Source of the DNA: Treponema sp. UBA4319 | GTDB taxonomy: Bacteria > Spirochaetota > Spirochaetia > Treponematales > Treponemataceae | Direction: 5' to 3' | Assembly: GCA_002393865.1 (NCBI GenBank) | Contig: DGUD01000089.1 | Location: 8,344 to 21,999, forward strand | DNA: 13,656 nucleotides | Shown: positions 5,705 through 12,205 of the stretch, piece by piece | Layout: each line of letters opens with the position of its first letter | How positions within the stretch are numbered: position 1 is the stretch's first letter | Position numbers and translations under genes: made by a program | The notes under the pieces: model-generated | What the model saw: only the letters and a program-made list of their open reading frames with translations | What the model was told of the DNA's origin: nothing | Database searches by the model: none

Positions 5705-7618
5705 TCAGTGCCGGCTCTCGGAGTAGATGCCGAGCAGCCGCACATCGTCGGCTTTCTCGCGCAGCAGCTCAAGCAGCCGCCGCACGCAGCTTTCCGCGCC
5801 GCCGTTCGCGGCGGACAGCTCGGCATCCGCGTAGAACCAGTAGCGCCAAGGCTCGCCTGTGATGGGGCGTGACTCCAGCCGCGTCAGGTTCAGGTGCTGC
5901 TCGTTGAAGATTCCCAGTATATTGTACAGCGCGCCCGGCTCGTTCTTCGTCTTGAAGATAAAGCTGGCCGTGTTGGGGACGATGTTCAGCTCCCGCGAGA
6001 CATGGCGGCGCACGGCGGCGTTCGACTGGATGACCACAAAGCGCGTAAAGTTGCCGGGATCGTCCTCGATGTCCTCCGCAAGCACGGAAAGCCCGTAAAT
6101 CTGCGCGTTCACCGGGCTCGCGATAGCGGCGTTCTCCGCGGAATTGAGCGTGGCTACCTGCTGTGCCGCGGTCGCGGTGGACACGGAGTCGATGAGCGAC
6201 CAGCCGCGGTGCCCCTCAAGGAATTTGCGGCACTGGCTGAGCGCCTGCGGGTGTGAGAACACGTTCTTTACGTCCGCGACGGAGGCGCCCTTTGTTCCCA
6301 GCAGCGCGTGGCGGATATTCAGCGTGACGGCCCCCACGATGCTCACGTCCTCAAAGCGGGAGAAATTGTCGTAGTTCTGGTACACGGAGCCCGCAAGGCT
6401 GTTCTCTATCGGCACCATGCCATAGTCGGCCTTGCCGTCGGTGACGAACTGGAAGATATCGCCAAAGGAATCCACCGCAAGGGATTCCGCGTCCGCCGCG
6501 TCGAAGTAGCGGGAAATCGCCTGCTCCGCGTACGCGCCGCGCTTGCCGCTGTATGCGACCACAACCTTCGGGGTGGCTTCCTGCCGGATATGCGCCACAG
6601 CCTTGCCCATGACCGGCGCGATGGCCTCTATATCGTGCATCATCTTGTCGAACTGGGCGGGCAGCACCGACTGCGCGCCGTCAACGAGCGCGGCCTCAGG
6701 ATTGTCGTGCACCTCCAGCATCAGCCCGTCCGCGCCGACTGCCACCGCGGCGGCGCCCATAACGGGAATCTTGTCGTGCCCGGCGACGGAATGGCTGGGA
6801 TCGACGATGACCGGCAGGTGCGTCAGGGCACGGAGCACCGGCACCGCCGACAAATCAAGGGTATTGCGGGTCGCATGCTCAAAGGTGCGTATGCCGCGCT
6901 CGCAGAGAATCACGTTGTCAGTGCCGCTGGAGAGTAGGTATTCCGCGGACATCAGCAGCTCCTCCAGCGTGGCGGAGCGGCTGCGGCGCAGGATGACGGG
7001 CTTGCCGGTAGCGCCGACGGCCTTGAGCAGGTTGAAGTCCTGCATGTTGCGGGCGCCAATCTGATAGACGTCAACAAGGTCGTTCATCAGCGGGATGAGT
7101 GCGGGGGAGACAATCTCCGTCACCACCGGCAGACCGTAGCTCTCGCCCGCCTCCTTCAGGTAGGCAAGCCCTTTCTCGCCCAGCCCCTGAAAGCTGTACG
7201 GGGAAGCGCTCTGCCCGAACGTCCCGCCCCGCAGCATGACGGCGCCGCTCGCAGCAACCGCTTTTGCCACGGAGAAAATCTGATCGCGGCTCTCGACGGT
7301 GCGCGGGCCGGCAATCACCGCGATGCGCTGCCCGCCGATGCGTATATGCTGCCCCCTGCTGTTCGGTACATCCACAACCGTGTTGTCGCGCCGGAATTCG
7401 CGGCTCGCCATCTTGTACGGCTTGCTGATGGGGATGACGGAAGCGACCCCCGCGAGCCCCTCAAGCTCCTGGCGGTCGGCGGTGCCGCGCCCCACCGCAG
7501 CGATGACGGTATCCTCCTCGCCCTCAATCTCGTTCAGGCGGTAATGCTTGCGCACCAGAAAATCCTTGATTCCGCCCTTCTGCTCGGATGTAATATCTTT
7601 CTTTAATACGATGACCAT
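5705..7618 (-). CDS. pheA: Fusion of a DAHP synthase-like domain (type I-beta) with prephenate dehydratase-ACT
   Basis: 637 residues. Residues 1-95 match the ferredoxin-like regulatory domain of Thermotoga-type DAHP synthase, and about 100-340 the barrel. The barrel keeps R130, R190, CERG, VDPSHS (H276), E302 and D313, but the metal-binding Cys of GPCSVE is Arg106 (CGC), the KPRT substrate motif (135-138) reads GQSA, and the Lys of LLKRG is Arg211, so DAHP synthase activity is doubtful. Residues about 351-535 are a complete prephenate dehydratase (AYSGKRGAYAE, PIENSLAGSV, SHPQALSQC, catalytic T525 in TRF), making phenylpyruvate from prephenate. An ACT domain follows (PGAL at 561, ESRP at 582), expected to sense Phe. 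AGGAA lies about 6 nt before ATG 7618, which is 9 bp after the thrA stop, so the two genes form an operon. The pheA symbol refers to the intact half. Confidence 0.9.
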   Translation of the reverse strand: MVIVLKKDITSEQKGGIKDFLVRKHYRLNEIEGEEDTVIAAVGRGTADRQELEGLAGVASVIPISKPYKMASREFRRDNTVVDVPNSRGQHIRIGGQRIAVIAGPRTVESRDQIFSVAKAVAASGAVMLRGGTFGQSASPYSFQGLGEKGLAYLKEAGESYGLPVVTEIVSPALIPLMNDLVDVYQIGARNMQDFNLLKAVGATGKPVILRRSRSATLEELLMSAEYLLSSGTDNVILCERGIRTFEHATRNTLDLSAVPVLRALTHLPVIVDPSHSVAGHDKIPVMGAAAVAVGADGLMLEVHDNPEAALVDGAQSVLPAQFDKMMHDIEAIAPVMGKAVAHIRQEATPKVVVAYSGKRGAYAEQAISRYFDAADAESLAVDSFGDIFQFVTDGKADYGMVPIENSLAGSVYQNYDNFSRFEDVSIVGAVTLNIRHALLGTKGASVADVKNVFSHPQALSQCRKFLEGHRGWSLIDSVSTATAAQQVATLNSAENAAIASPVNAQIYGLSVLAEDIEDDPGNFTRFVVIQSNAAVRRHVSRELNIVPNTASFIFKTKNEPGALYNILGIFNEQHLNLTRLESRPITGEPWRYWFYADAELSAANGGAESCVRRLLELLREKADDVRLLGIYSESRH

Positions 7619-7627
7619 GACCGTTTC

Positions 7628-10123
7628 CTATACACTGCAAGAATTCCAGCTGACGGTGCGCAGGATGTCCCCGAAGACACCGGCGGCCGTCACGCCAGCC
7701 CCCGCTCCGTAGCCCCGAACCGTCAGCGGAATGGGGTTATAGCGCGCCGTGGTGAACACAAAGGCGTTCTCGCCGCCCTTTACGCCGTACAGCGGGTCGG
7801 AGGGGCCGACCTCCAGCATACCGACGCTCACGCTTCCGCCGCTGATGCTCGCGCCCATGCGCAGCACCTTGCCCTCCTTGCGGAGGGCGGCCATCTTGTC
7901 CGCAAAATACGCGTCCGCTTCCGGCAGGCGGCGCAGGAATTCCTCCGTCGTGCCCTCGATATCGAATCCTTCCGGGAAAATCGAACGCATCTGGATATCG
8001 GCGAGCTCGATGTGCATCCCCGCCTCGCGCGCGATGATGAGCGCCTTGCGGGCGACATCCGTTCCCTTCAGGTCGTCGCGCGGATCCGGCTCGGTGAATT
8101 TCTTCTCCTTTGCCTCAAGCACCGCCTCGCTGAAGGACGCGCCTTCGTCCAGCCTGCCGAAAATGTAGCTCAGGCTGCCGGACATAATGCCGTTGAAGCT
8201 GCGCAGCTTGTCGCCGGACTTGAAGAGGTTCTGCAGGGTGTCGATGATGGGCAGCCCGGCGCCCACGTTCGCCTCGTAGAGGAAGCGCACGTGCATGTCG
8301 TTCGCGGTGGCGCGCAGCTTCTCGTAAAAGTCCATGCCCATGGAATTGGCGCGCTTGTTCGGCGTGGCGATGCTCATGCCCGCACGCAGCACGTCAAGGT
8401 AGCGCTCCGGCAGGTCGTACGCCGCCGTGCAGTCCACAAAGACCGGGTTGAGCGGCTTCTTCTCGCGCACGAATGAAAGGATTTCGTCAAGGCTCGTCTG
8501 CCGGGCGCCGCGGGCGATGTCATCCCGCCACGTGCTGAGCCGTATGCCGTCCGGGCAGAAGAGCATCTGCCGGGATTTTGCGATTGCGAGCACCTGGATG
8601 TCGATGCCCTGCTCCAGAAGCGCCTCCTGCTGCTCCTCAATCTGCTCAAGGAGTGCGGTGCCGATGGTGCCTGCCCCGAACACAAAGGCCTGTATCGTCT
8701 GCGTGGTATTGAAGAAGAACTGGTGGGCCACTCGCACCGCCGTATCGCCGTCCTCCGTGCTGATGACCGCGGAGATGGAGCGCTCGCCCGCACCCTGCGC
8801 GATGGCAAGGACATTGATGTCCCTGCTGGCAAGGGAATCAAAGAAGGTTCCTGCCACGCCGCGCTTCTCCTTCATGGCGTCGCCGATGATAGACACGATG
8901 GCGCAGTCAGGGCGGACCTCGATGGAGCTGATGAGCTTGCCCGATATCTCAAGCGAGAGCTCCGCGCGGAGCACATCCTGCACCTTGGGCGCAAAGTCCT
9001 TGCCCACGCAGAAGGAGATGGTATATTCGGAGGAAGACTGCGTGATGAGCAGCACGGAGATGCCCGCGTTGCTGACAGCCTCAAAAATGCGGGCGGCCAT
9101 ACCGCGCCTGCCCTTCATGCCCGGCCCGTAGACCGAAATCATGGCGCAGTCCTTGCGGCAGCTGATGCCGCGCACCGGGCCGGCTTTTTTGCCGCTCGCG
9201 AACGGCCCACGCCCTATGCGCGTTCCCCGCGCGGAAGGATGCATGGAATTGAGGCTCCACGCCTCGATGTTCTTTGCGGCAAGCGGGGCGAGCGTCTTGG
9301 GATGCAGCACGCGGCTGCCGAAGAAGGACAGCTCCATAGCCTCCTCGTAGCTCATGTCGTCCACGAGGATGGCATCCCGGACGACGCGGGGGTCGGCCGT
9401 GTAGATGCCGTCCACATCCGTCCAGAATTCCACGCGGGATGCCCCCATGCAGGAGGCGACGATGGCGGCGCTGAAATCGCTGCCGTTGCGCCCCAGCAGC
9501 CCCATGCGCACAGAGGAGCCGGAGCCGCCCGTCCATGAGCAGATAAAGCCGGGGAAGAGCAGGATGCGCGCGACCTTGCCCGCATCGTCACGGTAGGAGG
9601 CAAAGGCATCCGCGCAACGCATGTAGTCGGGGTCGCCTTCCTTCTGGTCGCCCGTGGTGAATATGAAGCGGCGGGAGTCCAGCAGCGTCACGCTCTGGGA
9701 GCGGGCAAGCAGCACCGCCTCCACGACGGGCACGCACAAGAGCTCGCCCATGCCCATGATGCGGCAGAAGGCGCTGGGCGGGCATTCCCCGAAAGTCACC
9801 AGACCGGAAAGCAGCTGCCCCAGCTCCACAAAAAGGGGCTCCAGCCGGGCAAGCACGGCGGCGGCGCTAAAGCCCGGCAGCAGCGACTGCAGCTCGGCGC
9901 AGATATCGGCATGAATGCCCCGCAGCTCCTGCACAAAAGCAGCTGGCTGCCCGCCGGAGACACAGGAATCAATCGAGACCTGCAGCTTGTTGGACACGCC
10001 CGACACGGCGCTGACCACCACGGATATCCGGTCTTCCGCGGCGCGTCCTATCATAATCTCCGCGCTATCAAGGATACGCTGCGCGGAGCCCATACTTGTC
10101 CCGCCGAATTTCAACGTCAACAT
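7628..10123 (-). CDS. thrA: Bifunctional aspartate kinase/homoserine dehydrogenase
   Basis: Phosphorylates aspartate and reduces aspartate semialdehyde to homoserine, the first and third steps towards Thr and Met. 831 residues, close to E. coli ThrA (820) and collinear with it throughout. The kinase starts LKFGGTS and has GRNGSDFSAA and WTDVDGIYTADPR. Two ACT repeats follow (GPGMKGRRGMAARIF, ITQSSSEYTISFCV; IAQGAGERSIS); both Gln residues that bind Thr in plant AK-HSDH are kept, so threonine feedback is likely. The dehydrogenase has GAGTIG, TPNKRAN, YEANVGAGLP, SGSLSYIFG, EPDPRDDLKG and ends RGYGAGAGVTAAGVFGDILRT. The frame is open to a TTG at 10246, but ATG 10123 has AGGGGA 7 nt upstream and begins the homology. 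First gene of the cluster. Divergent from the transporter operon. Confidence 0.97.
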   Translation of the reverse strand: MLTLKFGGTSMGSAQRILDSAEIMIGRAAEDRISVVVSAVSGVSNKLQVSIDSCVSGGQPAAFVQELRGIHADICAELQSLLPGFSAAAVLARLEPLFVELGQLLSGLVTFGECPPSAFCRIMGMGELLCVPVVEAVLLARSQSVTLLDSRRFIFTTGDQKEGDPDYMRCADAFASYRDDAGKVARILLFPGFICSWTGGSGSSVRMGLLGRNGSDFSAAIVASCMGASRVEFWTDVDGIYTADPRVVRDAILVDDMSYEEAMELSFFGSRVLHPKTLAPLAAKNIEAWSLNSMHPSARGTRIGRGPFASGKKAGPVRGISCRKDCAMISVYGPGMKGRRGMAARIFEAVSNAGISVLLITQSSSEYTISFCVGKDFAPKVQDVLRAELSLEISGKLISSIEVRPDCAIVSIIGDAMKEKRGVAGTFFDSLASRDINVLAIAQGAGERSISAVISTEDGDTAVRVAHQFFFNTTQTIQAFVFGAGTIGTALLEQIEEQQEALLEQGIDIQVLAIAKSRQMLFCPDGIRLSTWRDDIARGARQTSLDEILSFVREKKPLNPVFVDCTAAYDLPERYLDVLRAGMSIATPNKRANSMGMDFYEKLRATANDMHVRFLYEANVGAGLPIIDTLQNLFKSGDKLRSFNGIMSGSLSYIFGRLDEGASFSEAVLEAKEKKFTEPDPRDDLKGTDVARKALIIAREAGMHIELADIQMRSIFPEGFDIEGTTEEFLRRLPEADAYFADKMAALRKEGKVLRMGASISGGSVSVGMLEVGPSDPLYGVKGGENAFVFTTARYNPIPLTVRGYGAGAGVTAAGVFGDILRTVSWNSCSV

Positions 10124-10130
10124 AATGCTT

Positions 10131-10136
10131 TCCCCT
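10131..10136 (-). promoter_or_regulatory. thrA ribosome binding site
   Basis: AGGGGA on the minus strand, 7 nt before ATG 10123. It settles the thrA start against the 41-codon upstream extension, whose residues have no counterpart in ThrA proteins. Confidence 0.65.
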
Positions 10137-10196
10137 GTAAGGCAGCCAGCAGGACACCCAGCGGGCGCGCTCCCCAGCTCCTTCTGAAATAGGCCG

Positions 10197-10225
10197 CTCA
10201 AAAACCGCACTGCGGTGAGTTTTTT
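10197..10225 (-). promoter_or_regulatory. Possible attenuator hairpin in the thrA leader
   Basis: On the minus strand ACCGC-AGT-GCGGT forms a short stem directly followed by five T; an A-run precedes it, and CTCA/TGAG flank it as a second complementary pair. It lies about 45 nt into the predicted 140-nt thrA leader and about 75 nt before the ATG. No Thr- or Ile-rich leader peptide is visible, so classic ribosome-stalling attenuation is not supported. The stem is short (5 bp) and the call is tentative. The plus strand also shows the stem, then GAG and a T6 run. Confidence 0.35.
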
Positions 10226-10270
10226 GCAGGCAGGATTCAGAAACAACGTCAGGATTCCGAAACCTTCCCA

Positions 10271-10299
10271 ATACTAACATTTATAGAAAAGAATAGCAA
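10271..10299 (-). promoter_or_regulatory. thrA: Promoter of the thrA-pheA-ilvN cluster
   Basis: Minus strand: -35 TTGCTA (10299-10294), 17-bp spacer, -10 TAGTAT (10276-10271) with an extended TG motif (TGT just upstream). Predicted +1 near 10264, which leaves a leader of about 140 nt. It lies within 10-20 bp of the target repeat of the mobile element, so the insertion stopped just short of the promoter. Confidence 0.5.
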
Positions 10300-10308
10300 T
10301 GAGGCATG

Positions 10309-10318
10309 CGGGGACGGC
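10309..10318. repeat. Left 10-bp flanking direct repeat (target-site duplication) of the mobile element
   Basis: CGGGGACGGC, repeated exactly at 10545-10554 directly beyond the other end of the element. Confidence 0.6.
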
Positions 10319-10544
10319 CATGGCTTCAGCATGAAACGGTAATTCAAGCGTTCAAAAGGAGTCAGCGGGTCCCAGTGACGGAAAAAAACAAGGAATCCTC
10401 CCTAAAGGGTCCCTCCTTATTTTTTTCCTACGTCCCGCTGCCTCCATTTGAATACTTCACTTGTACAAGAAATGCTGAATCCCGCCTCCTTTTGCTATAA
10501 ACACGTTCATCTTAAGGCAAAATGAATGTCATGCTGAAGCCCTA
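10319..10544. mobile_element. MITE-like non-coding element, copy 1 (226 bp)
   Basis: Ends are inverted: GGCTTCAGCATGA (10322-10334) against TCATGCTGAAGCC (10529-10541). The three outermost bases also match between element ends (AGGGCTTC at the right end of copy 1, inverted, and at the left end of copy 2). A perfect 10-bp direct repeat flanks both sides. No ORF of useful length lies inside, so it would be a non-autonomous element moved by a transposase elsewhere. Internally, 10353-10369 pairs with 10434-10450 (17 bp, 2 mismatches) around a second stem at 10380-10428, making one large palindrome. The left 120 bp recur at 13537-13656 with 8 differences and no indels. The 10-bp duplication is in the range of IS4-like families, but no family is assigned. 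It sits between two divergent operons. Confidence 0.7.
10380..10428. terminator. Bidirectional terminator-like stem inside MITE copy 1
   Basis: A G2-A7-C-AAGGA arm (10380-10394) pairs with TCCTT-A-T7-CC (10414-10428), 15 bp with one mismatch, around an inner CCC-TAAA-GGG hairpin. The T7 run follows the inner stem on the plus strand, and the A7 run gives the same arrangement on the minus strand. It would insulate the thrA promoter from the transporter operon promoter. Confidence 0.55.
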
Positions 10545-10554
10545 CGGGGACGGC
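10545..10554. repeat. Right 10-bp flanking direct repeat of the mobile element
   Basis: CGGGGACGGC, identical to 10309-10318. Removing the element and one repeat would leave only about 68 bp between the two outward promoter -35 boxes. Confidence 0.6.
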
Positions 10555-10602
10555 GGCCATCATTGAAATCGGATTAAAATACAGCGCAGGACAGGAAAAA
10601 GC

Positions 10603-10631
10603 TTGTCCAAAAGCTTAAAAAATGCTTTACT
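10603..10631 (+). promoter_or_regulatory. Promoter of the small protein/NCS1/PlsC operon, predicted leaderless
   Basis: -35 TTGTCC (10603-10608), 17-bp spacer, -10 TTTACT (10626-10631) with an extended TG motif (TGC just upstream). Six nucleotides separate it from ATG 10638, so +1 falls on the start codon. AAAAGCTT occurs twice around the -35 box (10597-10604 and 10609-10616, 12 bp apart), and GGACA/TGTCC (10589-10593, 10604-10608) forms an inverted repeat; either could be an operator. Confidence 0.5.
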
Positions 10632-10637
10632 ACAAGC

Positions 10638-10802
10638 ATGGAAAGAGAAGATAATTTTGAGGAAGCGCTCGCTTCCAAGCTGAACGAGATGGAATCGCCA
10701 TCCTACGTGCCGCCGCCCCGCTTCTGCAGACGGGATTATATCGCCACGGCAGCCGTTGCCGCAATCTGCCTCGCGGCAGTCCTTCTGGGGGCAGCGCTAT
10801 GA
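10638..10802 (+). CDS. Small single-pass membrane protein, 54 residues
   Basis: Unrecognised. It begins MEREDNFEEALASKLNEME and ends in a hydrophobic stretch. Residues 1-20 are acidic and probably helical, about 21-28 are Pro-rich (SPSYVPPP), RR at 31-32 gives a positive cytosolic flank, and about 34-54 form one membrane segment that ends the protein. This suggests a tail-anchored topology with the N-terminus inside. The stop TGA overlaps the ATG of the transporter (ATGA at 10799-10802), the same coupling used by the next two genes, and the predicted promoter places transcription start at its ATG; both support a real gene despite its size. By position it may be a small accessory subunit of the transporter, but this is inference. 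No Shine-Dalgarno sequence precedes it. Confidence 0.7.
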   Translation: MEREDNFEEALASKLNEMESPSYVPPPRFCRRDYIATAAVAAICLAAVLLGAAL

Positions 10803-12205
10803 GCGGGCAGCCGGAAGAAGAGGCGGTATTCGGCATACTGCCGGTGACGGCCGGTCAGAAGCAGTACGGCTTTATCGACGCGCTGCTCGTGCTGGGCGGC
10901 TACTGCATCGCCACGTGGAGCTACACGCAGGGCTCCTACCTCGCGACGCTCGTGGGCTTCAAGGCGCTCCTTGCCGGGGCATTTGCGGGGGCGCTGCTCA
11001 TGCTGCTGGTCTACCAGCTGCCGGTCATTCTTTCCGTGCGCTACGGCATAGATATCTGGATATGGTACAGGGCGATATTCGGCGCCACGGGCGTCAAGCT
11101 GATGACGGTGCTCATCATCGCCATCAATTTCCCCTGGTACGCGGTCTGCGCGGAGCTCTTCGCATCGTCCATGGGGAACCTCATCTCGCTGACGGGTGTG
11201 CAGGTGCCGCCGCAGCTGCATACGCTCTTCGCGCTCCTCTGCGTGGCGCTCGGCACGGTCATCGCGCTCAGGGGCGTCAACGCCATCACCTGGACGACGC
11301 GCATCCTGGTGCCGCTGCTCATCGCGGTGGGCGCCATCGTCATATTCGTGGGCTTTGCCTCCGTGCCCGCCGGTACAATCTGGAACGCCGCCCACGCAGG
11401 CAACGGGCAGAAAGCAAAGACAATAGCCTACATTCTGTCCATAGAGGCAAATTTCGCCTTCGTCATAACGCTGATTGGCGGCATGGCGGAAATTCCCCGG
11501 CTGGCAAAGAGCGAGCGCGGGGGCTTCTGGGCGGGCGTGCTCGGACAGGGGCTCATCGGCTCCTTCTTCGTGGTCATCGGGGCGGTCATGGCAATCGCGA
11601 CAAAGCACGTGACGGGAGAGATGATAGACGACCCCACGAAAATGCTCGCGACGCTCGCCGCCCCGCCGCTCGCGCTCTGCTCGCTGCTGCTCGTGGGCTT
11701 TGCCAACGTGGGGACGCAGGCGGTCGGCTCCTACATCTACGCGGTCATGCTCCGCTCCGCGTTCCCCAAGGCAGGCTACAGAATGCTCGTGCTGCTGCTC
11801 GCGCTCTACGTGGGCATCCTGTGCGTCTGGGGCAGAATCATCGACTACTTCGGCCCGTTCCTGACCATCGGCGCCTGCGTGTACGCACCGCTGGCGGCGC
11901 TGCTCTTCGCGGACTTCTTCTTTGTGCGCCGCCAGAAGCTCGACCTGCGGGCGGCCTTCTTTTTGCCGGGGCACGACGCCTACCGCTACAAGGGCGGCGT
12001 CAACATCGTGGGGCTCGCCTGCGTGGCGGCGGGCATAGCGCTGTCGCTGGCGGTCTACAACCCGCTCACCGGCGCCATACACTGCATGCTGCTCTTCCGG
12101 CTTACCCCCACGGGAACCTCGTTCATCGGTACCGCCCTGCTCTACGTGGCGCTGAGCAGGATTCCGCCCGTGCGCCGCTACCTGCTGAGGGACGGGAACA
12201 AATGA
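10799..12205 (+). CDS. NCS1-family nucleobase/cation symporter (cytosine permease-like)
   Basis: Integral inner-membrane transporter, 468 residues, with about 12 hydrophobic segments. The N-terminal FGILPVT...QYGFIDALLVLGGYCIATWSYTQGSYLA segment and the late LFADFFFVRRQKLDLRAAFF loop are typical of NCS1 (purine/cytosine permease) proteins, which import nucleobases or related compounds such as allantoin, hydantoin or vitamins with Na+ or H+. The substrate cannot be read from sequence, so no symbol is given. The start ATG overlaps the stop of the small membrane protein, and its own TGA overlaps the ATG of the acyltransferase (ATGA at 12202-12205), so all three are translationally coupled. No nucleobase catabolism gene is nearby, so the context does not point to cytosine. 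Codon use resembles the neighbours. Confidence 0.88.
   Translation: MSGQPEEEAVFGILPVTAGQKQYGFIDALLVLGGYCIATWSYTQGSYLATLVGFKALLAGAFAGALLMLLVYQLPVILSVRYGIDIWIWYRAIFGATGVKLMTVLIIAINFPWYAVCAELFASSMGNLISLTGVQVPPQLHTLFALLCVALGTVIALRGVNAITWTTRILVPLLIAVGAIVIFVGFASVPAGTIWNAAHAGNGQKAKTIAYILSIEANFAFVITLIGGMAEIPRLAKSERGGFWAGVLGQGLIGSFFVVIGAVMAIATKHVTGEMIDDPTKMLATLAAPPLALCSLLLVGFANVGTQAVGSYIYAVMLRSAFPKAGYRMLVLLLALYVGILCVWGRIIDYFGPFLTIGACVYAPLAALLFADFFFVRRQKLDLRAAFFLPGHDAYRYKGGVNIVGLACVAAGIALSLAVYNPLTGAIHCMLLFRLTPTGTSFIGTALLYVALSRIPPVRRYLLRDGNK

Noticed and set aside
4900..5862. Open frame of 320 codons on the plus strand
   Set aside because: It covers parts of the 4644 gene, ilvN and pheA in the wrong frame or strand and shows no motif.
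10124..10246. 41-codon N-terminal extension of thrA
   Set aside because: It starts at a TTG, crosses the leader hairpin, and has no counterpart in ThrA. The ribosome site points to ATG 10123.
10124..10264. Riboswitch in the thrA leader, for example a lysine type
   Set aside because: The leader is too short and no conserved lysine riboswitch core is recognisable.
10306..10500. 64-codon open frame inside the mobile element
   Set aside because: Starts outside the element, runs through the T7/A7 stem, and has no ribosome site or recognisable product.
10736..12082. Open frame of 448 codons on the minus strand
   Set aside because: Antisense to the NCS1 transporter; the product is a low-complexity Arg/His/Glu/Asp mixture.
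10756..12201. Upstream extension of the acyltransferase frame
   Set aside because: This lies in another frame of the transporter gene and encodes an Arg/Ala-rich product. The real start is the ATG at 12202, which overlaps the transporter stop.
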